Part shown: piece after piece, positions 22,815 through 30,917 of the stretch
How the letters are laid out: each line of letters starts with the position of its first letter
How positions within the stretch are numbered: position 1 is the first letter of the stretch
NCBI GenBank assembly: GCA_963717155.1
Contig: OY970326.1
Span: 4,402,001 to 4,466,000 of the forward strand
Source: G963717155 sp963717155
Lineage (GTDB): Bacteria; Actinomycetota; Thermoleophilia; Gaiellales; JALYLC01
Direction: 5' to 3'
Length of the DNA: 64,000 bases
Notes under the pieces: model-generated
What the model was told of the DNA's origin: nothing
Seen by the model: the letters and a program-made list of their open reading frames with translations, nothing else
Database searches by the model: none
Made by a program: the position numbers and the translations under genes

Positions 22815-24278
22815 ATGAGCGTCCGAGAGCTGCTGCCGTACGGCGCTGTGATCGGCGCCGGCGGGGTCGCGCTGCTCCTCGTCGTGCGTCCTCCTGCGCT
22901 GCGTCTCGTCGGCCTCGTGCTGCTCGGCGTGGGGCTCATCCCGCTGGTGCTGCACGAGCAGCCGGCGATCGGTGACCGGCTACAGGCGCACCCGCTGCTG
23001 GCCGTTCCCGCACTGCTCGGCGCGCTCGTCCTGCTCGTCGTCGGCGCAGCGATCGCGGTGCGCTGGCCGTGGCTCGTCGTCGCTGGGTGCCTCGTCGCAG
23101 GCCTCCGTCTGCCGCTGCGCGATCCGCCATCGCCCGCCGATCACCTGCTGCCGCTGTACACGTTCCTGTCGTGCGGACTCGCGGCGCACGCGTACGAGAT
23201 CGTCCGTGGCCGCGCGCGACCGCCCGCGCTCGGGATCCTCGGCCCGGCGCTCGCCACGTGGGTCGTGCTCGCGAGCGCGTCGCTGTTCTGGACGTCGAAC
23301 CTGAACGAAGGTGCGTTCTCCGTTATCACTGTCGCGCTGCCGTTCGGGGCTCTCGCGGCGCTCGTCGGATCGTTCGGGCTCGCGCGGGTCGCGCCGGTGC
23401 GCCTGGGACGCCTGCAGGTCGCGCTCGCGCTCCTGTTCTCGCTCGTCGCGTGCTACCAGTGGCAGGCCCACCACCTGTTCTCGAACCGCAAGCTCGAGGT
23501 CGACAACGCCTATGCGAGCTTCTACCGCGTCAACTCGCTGTTCTTCGACCCGAGCCTGTTCGGGCGGTTCCAGGCACTTGCGATCCTCACGATCGTCGGC
23601 GTGCTGCTGCTGCTGCGTCGGCCGCCGCGACCCGCGCTGCTCGTGCTCGCGACGGTGGGAGTGTTCGTCGGCCTCGCCCTCAGCTACTCGCAGTCGAGTC
23701 TGCTCGCGCTCGACGTCGGGCTCGTGGTGCTTGCCGCCGTCGTCTGGCGCGGCCGGGCGATCGTCGGCCTCGGCGCGCTTGCCGCGCTCGTGCTGCTCGC
23801 ATCGCTTGCCGTGCCGACGACCAGGCACAAGATCTTCCATACCTCGCTCTCGGGCATCACGTCGAATCGCAGCTCGATCCTGTCGAAGGGCATCGACGCC
23901 TTCCGGCGCCACCCTGTCGCCGGCTCGGGCCTCGGCAGCTTCGCGCGCTCGGCAGGGACGACCGCCGCGGAGCGCGCGAGGATCGCCCCGCACAACGTGG
24001 TGCTGCAGGAGGCGGTCGAGCTCGGCGTCCTCGGGCTGATCGCGCTCGCGGGAATCGTCTTCGCCATCCTCCGGCAGCTGCTGCGGCCCGCCGATGCGGC
24101 GCGGTCGAGCGTGCTCCGGCTGATCCTCGCGGCGGAGCTTGCGGCGATGGCCGTCAGCTCGCTGTTCTACGCGTCGCTGTTCGAGGACCCGACCTTCTGG
24201 GTCGCGGCGGCGCTGGTCGCGCTGTGCGCCGCGCCGATACGCAAGGCGAGCGCCATCGCCACGCCCGCGAGCGGGTAG
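22815..24278 (+). CDS. O-antigen ligase/polymerase-like membrane protein (WaaL/Wzy type) 1
   Basis: A 487-aa protein with about 10-12 membrane spans. The Wzy_C/WaaL region is SYSQSSLLALDVGLVV, and HPVAGSGLGSFARSA with APHNVVLQEAVELGVLGL forms the periplasmic-loop signature with conserved Arg/His. The family polymerises lipid-linked repeat units or joins glycan to an acceptor at the outer membrane face. The last 37 codons overlap the end of the convergent mannosyltransferase-like gene by 112 bp. A leaderless TATGAT promoter is present. Confidence 0.85.
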   Translation: MSVRELLPYGAVIGAGGVALLLVVRPPALRLVGLVLLGVGLIPLVLHEQPAIGDRLQAHPLLAVPALLGALVLLVVGAAIAVRWPWLVVAGCLVAGLRLPLRDPPSPADHLLPLYTFLSCGLAAHAYEIVRGRARPPALGILGPALATWVVLASASLFWTSNLNEGAFSVITVALPFGALAALVGSFGLARVAPVRLGRLQVALALLFSLVACYQWQAHHLFSNRKLEVDNAYASFYRVNSLFFDPSLFGRFQALAILTIVGVLLLLRRPPRPALLVLATVGVFVGLALSYSQSSLLALDVGLVVLAAVVWRGRAIVGLGALAALVLLASLAVPTTRHKIFHTSLSGITSNRSSILSKGIDAFRRHPVAGSGLGSFARSAGTTAAERARIAPHNVVLQEAVELGVLGLIALAGIVFAILRQLLRPADAARSSVLRLILAAELAAMAVSSLFYASLFEDPTFWVAAALVALCAAPIRKASAIATPASG

Positions 24279-25525
24279 ATCAGGTACGAGGTCTGGAAGA
24301 CCCGCGCGATCCAGAACAGCAGGAACCAGGACACGCCCGCGACGAGCGGCGCCGTCCAGTACTCGCGATCGCGTGCGAGGCGCACGCACAGCACGGCGGT
24401 CAGCGGCAGCCAGATCAGGATGGCCAGCCAGACGAACGGATAGCTGCCGGTACGCTCGACTACGTCGGCGCGGACGAGCAGGTTCGACAGGCCGTACCCG
24501 ACGACGCGATAGGCCCCGGCGCCGAACTCGATCGTGTCGCGCACGAGCGCGACCGGGTCCCACACGAGAAACGGGAGGATGCCCGCCGCGAGCACGGCCG
24601 CGGCCACGAGTCCGGCGCGTCGCGTCGCCTCGCGTCCGCACGTCTGCCAGGCCACGATCCCGAGGAACGGCAGCGCGACGATCGCGAACTGCTTGATCAG
24701 GATCGCCGTGCCGAGCGCTGCCGCCGCCCAGCCGAGGCGACGTCGCGCGACGAGCCCGAACGCCACGACCAGGGGCGCCAGGGACAGCGCGTCCGCCGTC
24801 CCGAACCAGGCGGCGCGCAGCGTCAGCGGATTGACCGCGAGCACGGCGCCGAGCACCAGGCGCAGCCAGGGCGGTCCGGGGAACGTCCAGGCGGCCGCCA
24901 GCATCGCGAGGCTCGCAAGGCAGACGAGGAAGCGCACGTCGTCGAGCGGCGAGGGCAGGACGCGCCAGACAGTGGCGAGCTCGGCGGTGCCGGGCAGGTA
25001 GGGGAAGTGGCGCAGCGCGGGATTCGTCAGCGCCGACGGCGTGACGCTGCCGTCCCGCGAGTAGAACCGCTGCATGCCTGATGTGCGGTAGTCGTGGCCG
25101 TAGGGATTCGTCCCGTCGAGCACGAGGTCGCCGGCGAGCTCGATCTGGTAGGTCGAGTCGTTGGTGTGGAACCACGGGGCGGTGGCGTCGCGCAGGCCCG
25201 CCTGCAGGGCGACGCTCGGCACGAGCAACGCGACTGCCACGACGATCGTGGCCGCGACTGCGAGCGGCCCGCGAGCCCGACCGAGCCACGGAACGGCGAC
25301 GAGCAGGAGGGCGACGCCCAGACCCGCGGCGAGAGCGGGTGCGCGCAGGACACCCACGTCCCAGGTGCCGTTCGCGGCGCGCACCAGCGGTCCGAGCACT
25401 CCGTGGGCGTGCACCGGGCCTGTCCTGAACGCGGTCGGAGCCTCACCGAGCGAGGGCGTCGCGAGCGCTACCAGCGCCAGCAGGCTGCCGAGCACGACCC
25501 GCGTATCCCCCTGGGACATGTCCAC
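24167..25525 (-). CDS. Polytopic glycosyltransferase-like membrane protein (GT-C/PMT type)
   Basis: A 452-aa protein with about 10-12 membrane spans. The first outer loop carries HTNDSTYQIELAGDL and GTNPYGHDY, the acidic-loop style of GT-C enzymes that use polyprenyl-phosphate sugars. ALTNPALRHFPYLPG and LKQFAIVALPFL-like spans fit actinobacterial mannosyltransferase relatives. It would add a sugar from polyprenol phosphate at the outer face of the membrane. GTG 25525 has TACAGT 8 nt upstream. The C-terminal tail is encoded antisense to the ligase gene (112-bp overlap). Confidence 0.78.
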   Translation of the reverse strand: MDMSQGDTRVVLGSLLALVALATPSLGEAPTAFRTGPVHAHGVLGPLVRAANGTWDVGVLRAPALAAGLGVALLLVAVPWLGRARGPLAVAATIVVAVALLVPSVALQAGLRDATAPWFHTNDSTYQIELAGDLVLDGTNPYGHDYRTSGMQRFYSRDGSVTPSALTNPALRHFPYLPGTAELATVWRVLPSPLDDVRFLVCLASLAMLAAAWTFPGPPWLRLVLGAVLAVNPLTLRAAWFGTADALSLAPLVVAFGLVARRRLGWAAAALGTAILIKQFAIVALPFLGIVAWQTCGREATRRAGLVAAAVLAAGILPFLVWDPVALVRDTIEFGAGAYRVVGYGLSNLLVRADVVERTGSYPFVWLAILIWLPLTAVLCVRLARDREYWTAPLVAGVSWFLLFWIARVFQTSYLIYPLAGVAMALALRIGAAHSATSAAATQKVGSSNSDA

Positions 25526-25533
25526 AGGGCGCG

Positions 25534-25539
25534 ACTGTA
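25534..25539 (-). promoter_or_regulatory. -10 box TACAGT (leaderless) for the GT-C gene
   Basis: TACAGT on the minus strand ends 8 nt before GTG 25525. Confidence 0.5.
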
Positions 25540-25543
25540 GCCG

Positions 25544-26962
25544 TCAGCGCAGACCCCAGATCCGCGAGTAGCCCATCAGGATCAACGTGCGAGCATCGCC
25601 CGCGATGCCTCCGTAGCGACCGTGACCGAACTGCTGCAGCGGCTTGCCGCTCGCCAACGCGCGTGCCTCGGTGCGGCCGGCGAAGCTCGCGGCCCAGACG
25701 ACGCCGTTGACGATCTGCGGGGCTCCGTAGATGCGGTCGCCCATCGCGACGTCCCACAGCAGCGAGCCGTTCGTCGCGTCGAACGCCCGCAGGTGACCGT
25801 CGTAGCTGCCCGCGACCACGACGTGGCCGGCGACCGCCGGACCCGAGTACGCGAAGCCGTGCAGGTCCTCCTGCCAGAGCTCGTGCCCGTTGCTCTCGAG
25901 GAGGGCCGTCAGGTTCTTGTCCGTCGAGCTCGCGACGAACAGGCGGCCGTCCTGCGCCGAGATGCCGGCGTACAGCTGCCCGCCGACGTGTGTGTGCCAG
26001 CGCTCGCGACCCGTGCTCTGGTCGAGCGCGTGCACGTTGCCGCTGTAGTCGCCGACGATCGCGAGCCCGTCGATCGCCGTCACGGCCATCGTGACCTTGG
26101 CACCGACGTCGGTCACCCACAGCGGCTTGCCGGTAGCCGGGTCGAGCGCACGCACGCGGCCATCGCTGGCTGCGAAGAGGAGGCGCCCGTCGACGACCTG
26201 CGGCGAGCTCTCGCTGGCCGCCCCCAGGGCCTTCTGCCAGAGGAGGCGGCCGTCGAGCGCGTCGAACGCGCGGATCTGGCCCTCGAACGACACGACGAAT
26301 ACGCGGCCGTCCGCGACGCCGGGCGACGCTCCCATCCGCTCGTGCAGCGGGCGGCGCCAGATGACCCTGCCCGTGCCGGTGTCGAACGCCGTCAGGGTGC
26401 CGCGTGCCGTCGTGACGTACCCGATTCCCTGTGCGGTGACGGGCGGGAACTCGACCAGGCCGTCCAGCTTCTGGCCCCAGACGAGTCGGAGGTGGGGCCG
26501 CAGGCTGATGCCGGCGGGCGACTGCGTGCGTGCCGGGTCGGCGCCGTACACCGGCCACGACCAGCCCGGGCGCCACATGTGCACGACCGCGAAGCGGTGG
26601 GTGGGGCGCAGGCGGATCGGCTCGCGCAGGGTGTCGTATCCGTCCGCATCCACCTGCGTGACGTAGCGCGAGTGGGCCAGCCGTGGAAACGATGCGACGC
26701 CGTCCTTGTTCGTCGTCGCAGTCGTGTTCCCGAGCGTGACGGTTGCACCTGCGATCGGATCCGAGCTCAGGCGATCGAGGACGACCACGGTCACGTGCCT
26801 GATCGACCTCGTGTCCTCGGGGACGTTCCTGTCGCCGACGACGTCCGCAGTCCTGGGCGTCGGGATCACCGTCGAGGCGACGATGTCGTGATGATTTACC
26901 CCGCAGCCGGCTGCGAGGAGAGAGCAGGCCAGCGCGGCGAGAGCGAGGGCGCGCCGACTCAT
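25544..26962 (-). CDS. PQQ-repeat beta-propeller lipoprotein
   Basis: 472 aa. A lipoprotein signal with lipobox LLAAGC near residue 19 is followed by a carboxypeptidase-regulatory-like beta domain (about residues 50-120, VTVVVLDRLSSDPIAGATV). A PQQ-type propeller follows, with repeated blade motifs such as VYGADPARTQSP, TAFDTGTGRVIWRRPL, RAFDALDGRLLWQKAL, RALDPATGKPLWVTDV and HALDQSTGRERWHTHV. BamB-like and scaffold proteins use this fold; no PQQ-enzyme active site is visible. It probably sits on the outer face of the membrane. TACACT lies 11 nt before ATG 26962. Confidence 0.87.
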   Translation of the reverse strand: MSRRALALAALACSLLAAGCGVNHHDIVASTVIPTPRTADVVGDRNVPEDTRSIRHVTVVVLDRLSSDPIAGATVTLGNTTATTNKDGVASFPRLAHSRYVTQVDADGYDTLREPIRLRPTHRFAVVHMWRPGWSWPVYGADPARTQSPAGISLRPHLRLVWGQKLDGLVEFPPVTAQGIGYVTTARGTLTAFDTGTGRVIWRRPLHERMGASPGVADGRVFVVSFEGQIRAFDALDGRLLWQKALGAASESSPQVVDGRLLFAASDGRVRALDPATGKPLWVTDVGAKVTMAVTAIDGLAIVGDYSGNVHALDQSTGRERWHTHVGGQLYAGISAQDGRLFVASSTDKNLTALLESNGHELWQEDLHGFAYSGPAVAGHVVVAGSYDGHLRAFDATNGSLLWDVAMGDRIYGAPQIVNGVVWAASFAGRTEARALASGKPLQQFGHGRYGGIAGDARTLILMGYSRIWGLR

Positions 26963-26973
26963 ACCGGCGACTG

Positions 26974-26979
26974 AGTGTA
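26974..26979 (-). promoter_or_regulatory. -10 box TACACT (near-leaderless) for the propeller lipoprotein gene
   Basis: TACACT on the minus strand ends 11 nt before ATG 26962 and selects this start over longer readings to 27082. Confidence 0.45.
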
Positions 26980-27001
26980 TCGGTGCCGGGGAGTGCTGGA
27001 C

Positions 27002-27007
27002 TACCCT
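27002..27007 (+). promoter_or_regulatory. -10 box TACCCT (leaderless) for the FlgD-Ig-like gene
   Basis: TACCCT ends 8 nt before GTG 27016. Confidence 0.5.
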
Positions 27008-27015
27008 CACGCTTC

Positions 27016-27774
27016 GTGTCCCGCGGCTTACAGGCCACGTTCGTCGCGTGCATCCTCGTCGCGTCGACGGCGATGTTCGCACTCGCAGAGAGCCGGAAGC
27101 TCGACCGCGCGCCGATCCGCGCGCTCGTGCTGTCCGCCGGTCCCGCGGTGAAGGGGCGCGCGCAGCCTGCGCTCTTCTCGCCGACGTGCGACTGCCCGAC
27201 GAGCTACGCGCGCATCGAGTTCCGGCTCGGCAAGCCCGGTGCGCTGGATGCCTGGATCGTGAGTCCAGATGGCAAGGTCGTGAAGCAGATCGCGCGCTTC
27301 CGCAACGTGAGGCGGGTCGCGCTCCGCTGGAACGGCGACGACGAGACGGGCAAGCGCGTACCCGACGGCAGCTACCGGCTGCGCATCAGGACCGCGGGGT
27401 CGACCCGGACGCTGCCGGTGTTCGTGACGGTGCGCACGACGCCGCCGAGGTTCCATGCGACGGCCACGCCGAAGCGTCTGACCCTGAACGGCGACGGCGT
27501 CGACGACCACACGGTGATCACGTGGCGCTCCCCCGTGCAGCTCTTCGGCGTGCGACTCGTCGCGACGAGCGATGGGCGCACCCAGACCGTTCCCGTCTTC
27601 CGCCACAGCAAGGCGTACTCGTTCCAGTGGCCGCGGGTCTCGTGCAGCACGGGGGGAGGCTGCCACGTGAAGCACAAGCCGGCGGACGGGACCTGGACGC
27701 TCAGCCTGTCGGCCCATGACGTGGCGGGCAACAAGGCAACGGTCGCTCTCGGCACCGTGCAGGTGACGCGTTGA
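27016..27774 (+). CDS. Secreted or anchored FlgD-Ig-like protein
   Basis: 252 aa with a hydrophobic N-terminal signal/anchor (about residues 6-24). It has two beta-sandwich units. The first ends in the FlgD-Ig-like motif RWNGDDETGKRVPDGSYRLR. The second contains LTLNGDGVDDHTVITW and closes with GTWTLSLSAHDVAGN. Two Cys pairs (CDC and CSTGGGC) suggest disulfides outside the cell. No enzyme signature is seen. It is the first gene of a plus-strand operon with the PIG-L deacetylase (TTGA overlap), an ATP-grasp enzyme and a flippase, so a role in surface-glycan display is plausible. Confidence 0.75.
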   Translation: MSRGLQATFVACILVASTAMFALAESRKLDRAPIRALVLSAGPAVKGRAQPALFSPTCDCPTSYARIEFRLGKPGALDAWIVSPDGKVVKQIARFRNVRRVALRWNGDDETGKRVPDGSYRLRIRTAGSTRTLPVFVTVRTTPPRFHATATPKRLTLNGDGVDDHTVITWRSPVQLFGVRLVATSDGRTQTVPVFRHSKAYSFQWPRVSCSTGGGCHVKHKPADGTWTLSLSAHDVAGNKATVALGTVQVTR

Positions 27775-28406
27775 TCGACGCCGTCCGCACCGCGCTCGTG
27801 CTCGCGCCGCACACCGACGACGGCGAGTTCGGCTGTGGCGGCACCATGGCGCGGCTCGTCGAGCAGGGCGTCGACGTGCGCCAGATCGCCTTCTCGATCG
27901 CCTCTCGCTCGCTGCCTCCGGGCTTCGCCCCCGACACGCTGGCGCACGAGTCGCGCGCGGCCTCCGCAGCGCTGGGGCTGGCTCCTGCCGCGTTGACCGT
28001 CCACGACTTCGAGGTGCGCACGTTCCCCGATGCGCGCCAGGAGATCCTCGAGTTGCTGATCGAGGTCGCCCGCGACTTCGAGCCCGACGTCGTGCTGCTG
28101 CCGACGACGGGCGACATCCACCAGGATCACGCGACGATCGCCGTCGAGGGGCTGCGCGCGTTCAAGCGGACGACCGTGCTCGGCTACGAGATCCCGTGGA
28201 ACCAGTTCCGCTTCCACAAGCAGGCCTACGTGACGCTCGAGGAGCGCCACCTTGCCGCCAAGGCGGCAGCGCTCGCCTGCTACGCCTCGCAGGCGCACCG
28301 CAACTACGCGAACGAGGAGTACATCCGCAACCTCGCGCGAACGCACGGCATCGAGATCGGCCGGACGTACGCCGAGTGCTTCGAGGTCGTCCGCTGGGTG
28401 GTCTGA
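27771..28406 (+). CDS. PIG-L family N-acetylglucosamine deacetylase
   Basis: A 211-aa protein of the LmbE/PIG-L family. The zinc motif APHTDDGEFGCGG is near residue 12, and the second metal His pair lies in TTGDIHQDHATI. These enzymes remove the N-acetyl group from GlcNAc-linked substrates, as in mycothiol, bacillithiol or GPI pathways and in sugar-nucleotide modification. It starts with TTG at 27771, overlapping the previous stop as TTGA, with AGGTGA upstream as ribosome site. The ATP-grasp gene starts 1 nt after its stop. A sugar with a freed amino group would be a natural target for the ATP-grasp partner; that is inference. Confidence 0.88.
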   Translation: MIDAVRTALVLAPHTDDGEFGCGGTMARLVEQGVDVRQIAFSIASRSLPPGFAPDTLAHESRAASAALGLAPAALTVHDFEVRTFPDARQEILELLIEVARDFEPDVVLLPTTGDIHQDHATIAVEGLRAFKRTTVLGYEIPWNQFRFHKQAYVTLEERHLAAKAAALACYASQAHRNYANEEYIRNLARTHGIEIGRTYAECFEVVRWVV

Positions 28407-28407
28407 G

Positions 28408-29448
28408 ATGGGGCACCTGAGACCCCTGCGCGTGCTCGTCACGGCGACCGGGGCGCCGGGCGGGCCGAGGCTCGTGCGGTCGCTCCGCGAGAACGGCGAG
28501 CGGCCCATCTCGGTCATCGGCACCGACATCACAGACGGCTCGGCCGGGCGCTTCCTGTGCGATGCGTTCCACGTGGTGCCGCGCGGGGACGACCCGTCGT
28601 TCGCGGCCACGCTCGCCGAGCTGGCCGAGCGCGAAGGTGCGGACTGCGTGCTGCCGACGAGCTCGAGCGAGGTGCTCGCGCTCGCCGAAGGGCGGAAGCA
28701 CTTCGCCATGCCGCTGCTCGTCGCCGACGCACGGGCGATCTCGCGCTGCCAGGACAAGGCCGCGACCGCGGAGGCGGCGGCGCGCGCGGGAGTGCCGGCC
28801 CCGGAGACGTATCTCGTGGGTACGCCCGACGAGTTCCGCGCCGCAGCCGAGGCGCTCGGCTATCCCGACCGCGAGGTCTGCATGAAGCCCCCCGCCGCCA
28901 AGGGATCTCGCGGCTTCCGGGTGCTCTCGGCATCGGTCGACCGCCGGCACGCGCTGCTCGAGGCGCGCCCCGGGCCGCTCCCCCTATCGGTCGACGAGGC
29001 GCTCGAGGCGATCGGCCCTGACGACTTCCCGCCGCTGCTCGTGATGGAGCTCGTGACCGGGCCCGAGCACACGGTCGACGGCATCTGCCGGGACGGCCGG
29101 CTCGTGCTCGGCCATGCCAAGACGCGTGAGGCGATGCGCGCGGGGCTCGCGATGTGGTTCGAGACCGTCGACCGCCCCGACTTCGTCGACGCGGCCGACC
29201 GGCTGGCCCGGGAGCTCGGGCTGGACTGGCTCGTCAACGTGCAGTTCATCGGAGACCGCCTGCTCGAGATCAACCCGCGCATCTCGACGATCGTCTACCA
29301 GGAGGACCTCAACCTGCCATATCTCGCGGTCCGCCACGCGGTCGGCGAGATCTCGGCCGACGCGCTGGCCTCGCTCGTCCCGCGTGTCAGGTCGACGCGG
29401 CGAGCGCTTCGCTACTACGACCAGGTCGAGTGGGACGAACCGCAGTAG
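28408..29448 (+). CDS. ATP-grasp enzyme (carbamoyl-phosphate-synthase-like) 1
   Basis: 346 aa. The N-terminal pre-ATP-grasp Rossmann part is LRVLVTATGAPGGPRLVRSL. In the ATP-grasp domain, CMKPPAAKGSRGFRVL binds nucleotide, LLVMELVTGPEHTVDGI is the hinge region, and LVNVQFIGDRLLEINPRIST carries the Mg-binding Glu and Asn. It should form a C-N bond via an acyl phosphate; the substrates are unknown. It is one of four ATP-grasp genes in the glycan locus. ATG 28408 follows the PIG-L stop by 1 nt. Confidence 0.85.
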   Translation: MGHLRPLRVLVTATGAPGGPRLVRSLRENGERPISVIGTDITDGSAGRFLCDAFHVVPRGDDPSFAATLAELAEREGADCVLPTSSSEVLALAEGRKHFAMPLLVADARAISRCQDKAATAEAAARAGVPAPETYLVGTPDEFRAAAEALGYPDREVCMKPPAAKGSRGFRVLSASVDRRHALLEARPGPLPLSVDEALEAIGPDDFPPLLVMELVTGPEHTVDGICRDGRLVLGHAKTREAMRAGLAMWFETVDRPDFVDAADRLARELGLDWLVNVQFIGDRLLEINPRISTIVYQEDLNLPYLAVRHAVGEISADALASLVPRVRSTRRALRYYDQVEWDEPQ

Positions 29449-29450
29449 CG

Positions 29451-30917
29451 GTGTCTACGCCTCCTCCGCCCAGCACTGCCGGTCGGCTGCTCAGCCTCGG
29501 ACGGCAGTCGCTGATCTACGGGCTCGGACCGGTGGTGGCGCGGTTCGCCTCGCTGCTCCTGCTGCCGCTGTACACGCACTACCTGACGCCGGCCGACTAC
29601 GGCCAGGTCGAGACGCTCACGGCGCTCGTCGCCGTGGCGGTCACGATCGCGCAACTCGGGATGGTGAACGCGCTGTTCCGCTTCGCGCTCGAGCGGCAGG
29701 GGGAGGCGCGAGCTGCGGTGATCCGCACCGCGCTCGCCACGTGCGCCGTGTCCGGACTCGTCGTCTCGACGATCGCGGCGCTGCTGACGCCGATCGCAGC
29801 GCCGCTCCTGCTCGGTCAGGGAACCGAGTCGCTGTGGCTGCTCTCGTGCGTCGGGCTCTGGATCAGCCTCGTGTACGAGCCGACGGTCGGCCTGTACCGC
29901 GTCGAGCAGCGACCGGCGCGGTACCTCGCGATCACCGTCGTCAACGTCGGGGTCACGATCGCGCTCTCGGCCACGCTCGTGATCACCCTGTCGGACAAGC
30001 CGTTCGGGCTCGTCGCCGGGAGCTACGCGGGCACCGCGGTGGCTCTCGCGATCGTCGCGGTCGATCGCCGCCACGTCCTGTACGGCTACCTCGACCGGGC
30101 GGTGCTCGGCCCGATGCTCCGCTTCGGCCTGCCGTTCGTGCCCTCGCGCCTCGCGCTCTGGGGGCTCAACCTGTCGAACCGCCTGTTCCTGCTCGCGTTC
30201 GCGACGCAGGCGGCCGTCGGCGTGCTCGCGCTCGGCGTGCGCATCGGGACGTCCGTCGCGCTGGTGGTGACGGCGTTCCAGCTGGCGTGGCCGCCGTTCG
30301 CGTACTCGATCGAGGATGACGAGGAGGCGAGGCGCGTCTACCGCGCCGTCCTCACGTGGTGGTGCGTGCTCGCCTCGTGGCTCGTGCTCGGACTCGCCCT
30401 GCTGCGCTATCCCCTGCTCTCCCTGCTCGGCGAGCAGTGGAAGCCCGCGGCCAACCCGATGGCGCTGGTGGCGGTCGGCTACGGCTGCTACGGGGCCTAC
30501 TACGCCGTCGGCGTCGGGATCGGCCGGGTCAAGCGGACCGGTCTGAACTGGATCGTCACCGGCATCGCGGCGCTCGCGAACGTCGGGCTCTGCATCGTCC
30601 TGATCCCGCCGTTCGGGCCGACGGGAGCGGCTGCCGCGACCGCGATCTCCTACTTCCTCGCCGCCGTGCTCATGATCGTCCGCAGCGAGCACGTCTTCCC
30701 GGTCGGCTACGAGGGCAGGCGCATCATCTGGCTCGTGGCCGTCGCCGCGATCGTGTTCGCCGCCGCCGACCGCCTGCCCGACTCGGGCCCGGCGGTGGCC
30801 GCGCGCCTCGCGATCGGCCTCGTCTTCCCACTCCTCCTGGTCGCCACCGGCTGGCTCACACCGGGCGAGCGACGCCGTATCCGCCTCACGGCCGCACGTC
30901 TGGCACCGCGGCACTGA
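29451..30917 (+). CDS. Polysaccharide flippase (Wzx/MATE-like, O-antigen transporter)
   Basis: 488 aa with about 12-14 membrane spans. The N-terminal pattern SLIYGLGPVVARFASLLLLPLYTHYLTPADYGQVE is split around the first two spans and is characteristic of the RfbX/Wzx family. It flips polyprenyl-linked repeat units across the membrane. GTG 29451 follows the ATP-grasp stop by 2 nt; GTG 29430 is an alternative that would overlap it. The 3' end overlaps the convergent membrane gene by 32 bp. Confidence 0.87.
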   Translation: MSTPPPPSTAGRLLSLGRQSLIYGLGPVVARFASLLLLPLYTHYLTPADYGQVETLTALVAVAVTIAQLGMVNALFRFALERQGEARAAVIRTALATCAVSGLVVSTIAALLTPIAAPLLLGQGTESLWLLSCVGLWISLVYEPTVGLYRVEQRPARYLAITVVNVGVTIALSATLVITLSDKPFGLVAGSYAGTAVALAIVAVDRRHVLYGYLDRAVLGPMLRFGLPFVPSRLALWGLNLSNRLFLLAFATQAAVGVLALGVRIGTSVALVVTAFQLAWPPFAYSIEDDEEARRVYRAVLTWWCVLASWLVLGLALLRYPLLSLLGEQWKPAANPMALVAVGYGCYGAYYAVGVGIGRVKRTGLNWIVTGIAALANVGLCIVLIPPFGPTGAAAATAISYFLAAVLMIVRSEHVFPVGYEGRRIIWLVAVAAIVFAAADRLPDSGPAVAARLAIGLVFPLLLVATGWLTPGERRRIRLTAARLAPRH

